Position numbers and translations under genes: made by a program. Source: Pseudomonas maumuensis (GTDB lineage: Bacteria > Pseudomonadota > Gammaproteobacteria > Pseudomonadales > Pseudomonadaceae). From it: a DNA stretch of 64,000 bases. Shown here piece by piece: positions 63,929-64,000 of the stretch (positions within the stretch are counted from its first letter, which is position 1; each line of letters starts with the position of its first letter). Under the pieces are notes generated by a model. That model had not been told where the DNA came from. It was given only the letters and a program-made list of their open reading frames with translations, and did not search any database. Location of the stretch: contig NZ_CP077077.1 of NCBI RefSeq assembly GCF_019139675.1, forward strand, positions 3,534,001-3,598,000, written 5' to 3'.

Positions 63929-64000
63929 TCAGGCCGAAGGCTGCCAGCGGTATTTGCCGAGCTCGTCGTTGAGCGGCGTCTGGGCGAACACATTAGCAAA
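63929..64000 (-). CDS. C-terminal end of an unidentified protein (truncated by window edge)
   Basis: The last 23 codons of a minus-strand frame (ending NDELGKYRWQPSA) before a TGA at 63929-63931. It is 48 bp upstream of the acyl-CoA-dehydrogenase-like gene, so it is probably the preceding gene of that operon. The fragment is too short to identify. Confidence 0.5.
   Translation of the reverse strand, partial: FANVFAQTPLNDELGKYRWQPSA

Overview
This is a GC-rich chromosomal window from a Pseudomonas, most likely of the P. putida / P. entomophila neighbourhood. The evidence is the gene families themselves (three FpvA/FecA-like siderophore receptors, a bufferin operon, a polB-type DNA polymerase II, a CzcCBA efflux system), Pseudomonas-style REP hairpins, and tight ATGA-type gene overlaps. 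No tRNA, rRNA, CRISPR array, insertion sequence or integrase was recognised. Species assignment is inference.

Layout. (1) 1-5.7 kb: end of a glutathione transferase, a luciferase-like monooxygenase, then a TonB receptor with its FecR and FecI-like regulators. (2) 5.7-12.9 kb: an accessory block, visibly less GC-rich, with a 1293-residue nuclease-STAND-type NTPase (candidate Avs-like antiviral gene), a DUF6161-like membrane protein and a HIT-like protein. Copies of a degenerate CGACCCAAAGCGG-type intergenic repeat lie between them. (3) 13-18.4 kb: a five-gene biotin-dependent carboxylase/5-oxoprolinase operon (pxpA, biotin carrier, biotin carboxylase, pxpB, pxpC) with a divergent LysR regulator. 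(4) 18.4-20.2 kb: a second small accessory patch with a secreted methionine-aminopeptidase-like pseudoenzyme, a GrpB remnant and a P-loop kinase. (5) 20.2-24.2 kb: a second TonB receptor/FecR/FecI set under a Fur-like box. (6) 24.4-29.7 kb: a GlxA-type regulator, an NDH-2-like flavoprotein, and a bufferin operon whose precursor carries six EGKCG motifs plus two EF-hands, followed by a DUF4174 protein. (7) 29.8-38.9 kb: two tandem ~1500-residue LRR-NEL proteins that look like E3 ubiquitin ligase effectors. (8) 39-49.4 kb: DNA polymerase II, an MFS exporter, two LysR regulators, a small operon of a GntA/DcsA-family (YqcI/YcgG) protein, a LysE exporter and an SGNH-like protein, then a Sel1-like secreted protein, a ferric-reductase-like membrane protein and DoxX. 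(9) 49.4-55.1 kb: czcABC metal efflux. (10) 55.2-57.6 kb: a 61-bp-arm inverted repeat, then a radical SAM DNA-repair-like gene pair directly behind a LexA box. (11) 57.7-64 kb: a third TonB receptor with a Fur-like box, and a translationally coupled operon of an acyl-CoA-dehydrogenase-like protein and a sulfonate/nitrate-type ABC transporter.

How it works together: metal handling dominates (iron uptake through three receptors, two with ECF sigma/anti-sigma control; copper-type buffering by the bufferin operon; divalent metal efflux by Czc). Interaction functions are a second theme: tandem NEL effectors toward eukaryotic hosts and an Avs-like gene toward phages. The most promising undescribed items are the EF-hand bufferin, the nuclease-NTPase defence candidate, the tandem NEL proteins, the GntA-like/LysE/SGNH mini-cluster and the secreted MetAP pseudoenzyme.
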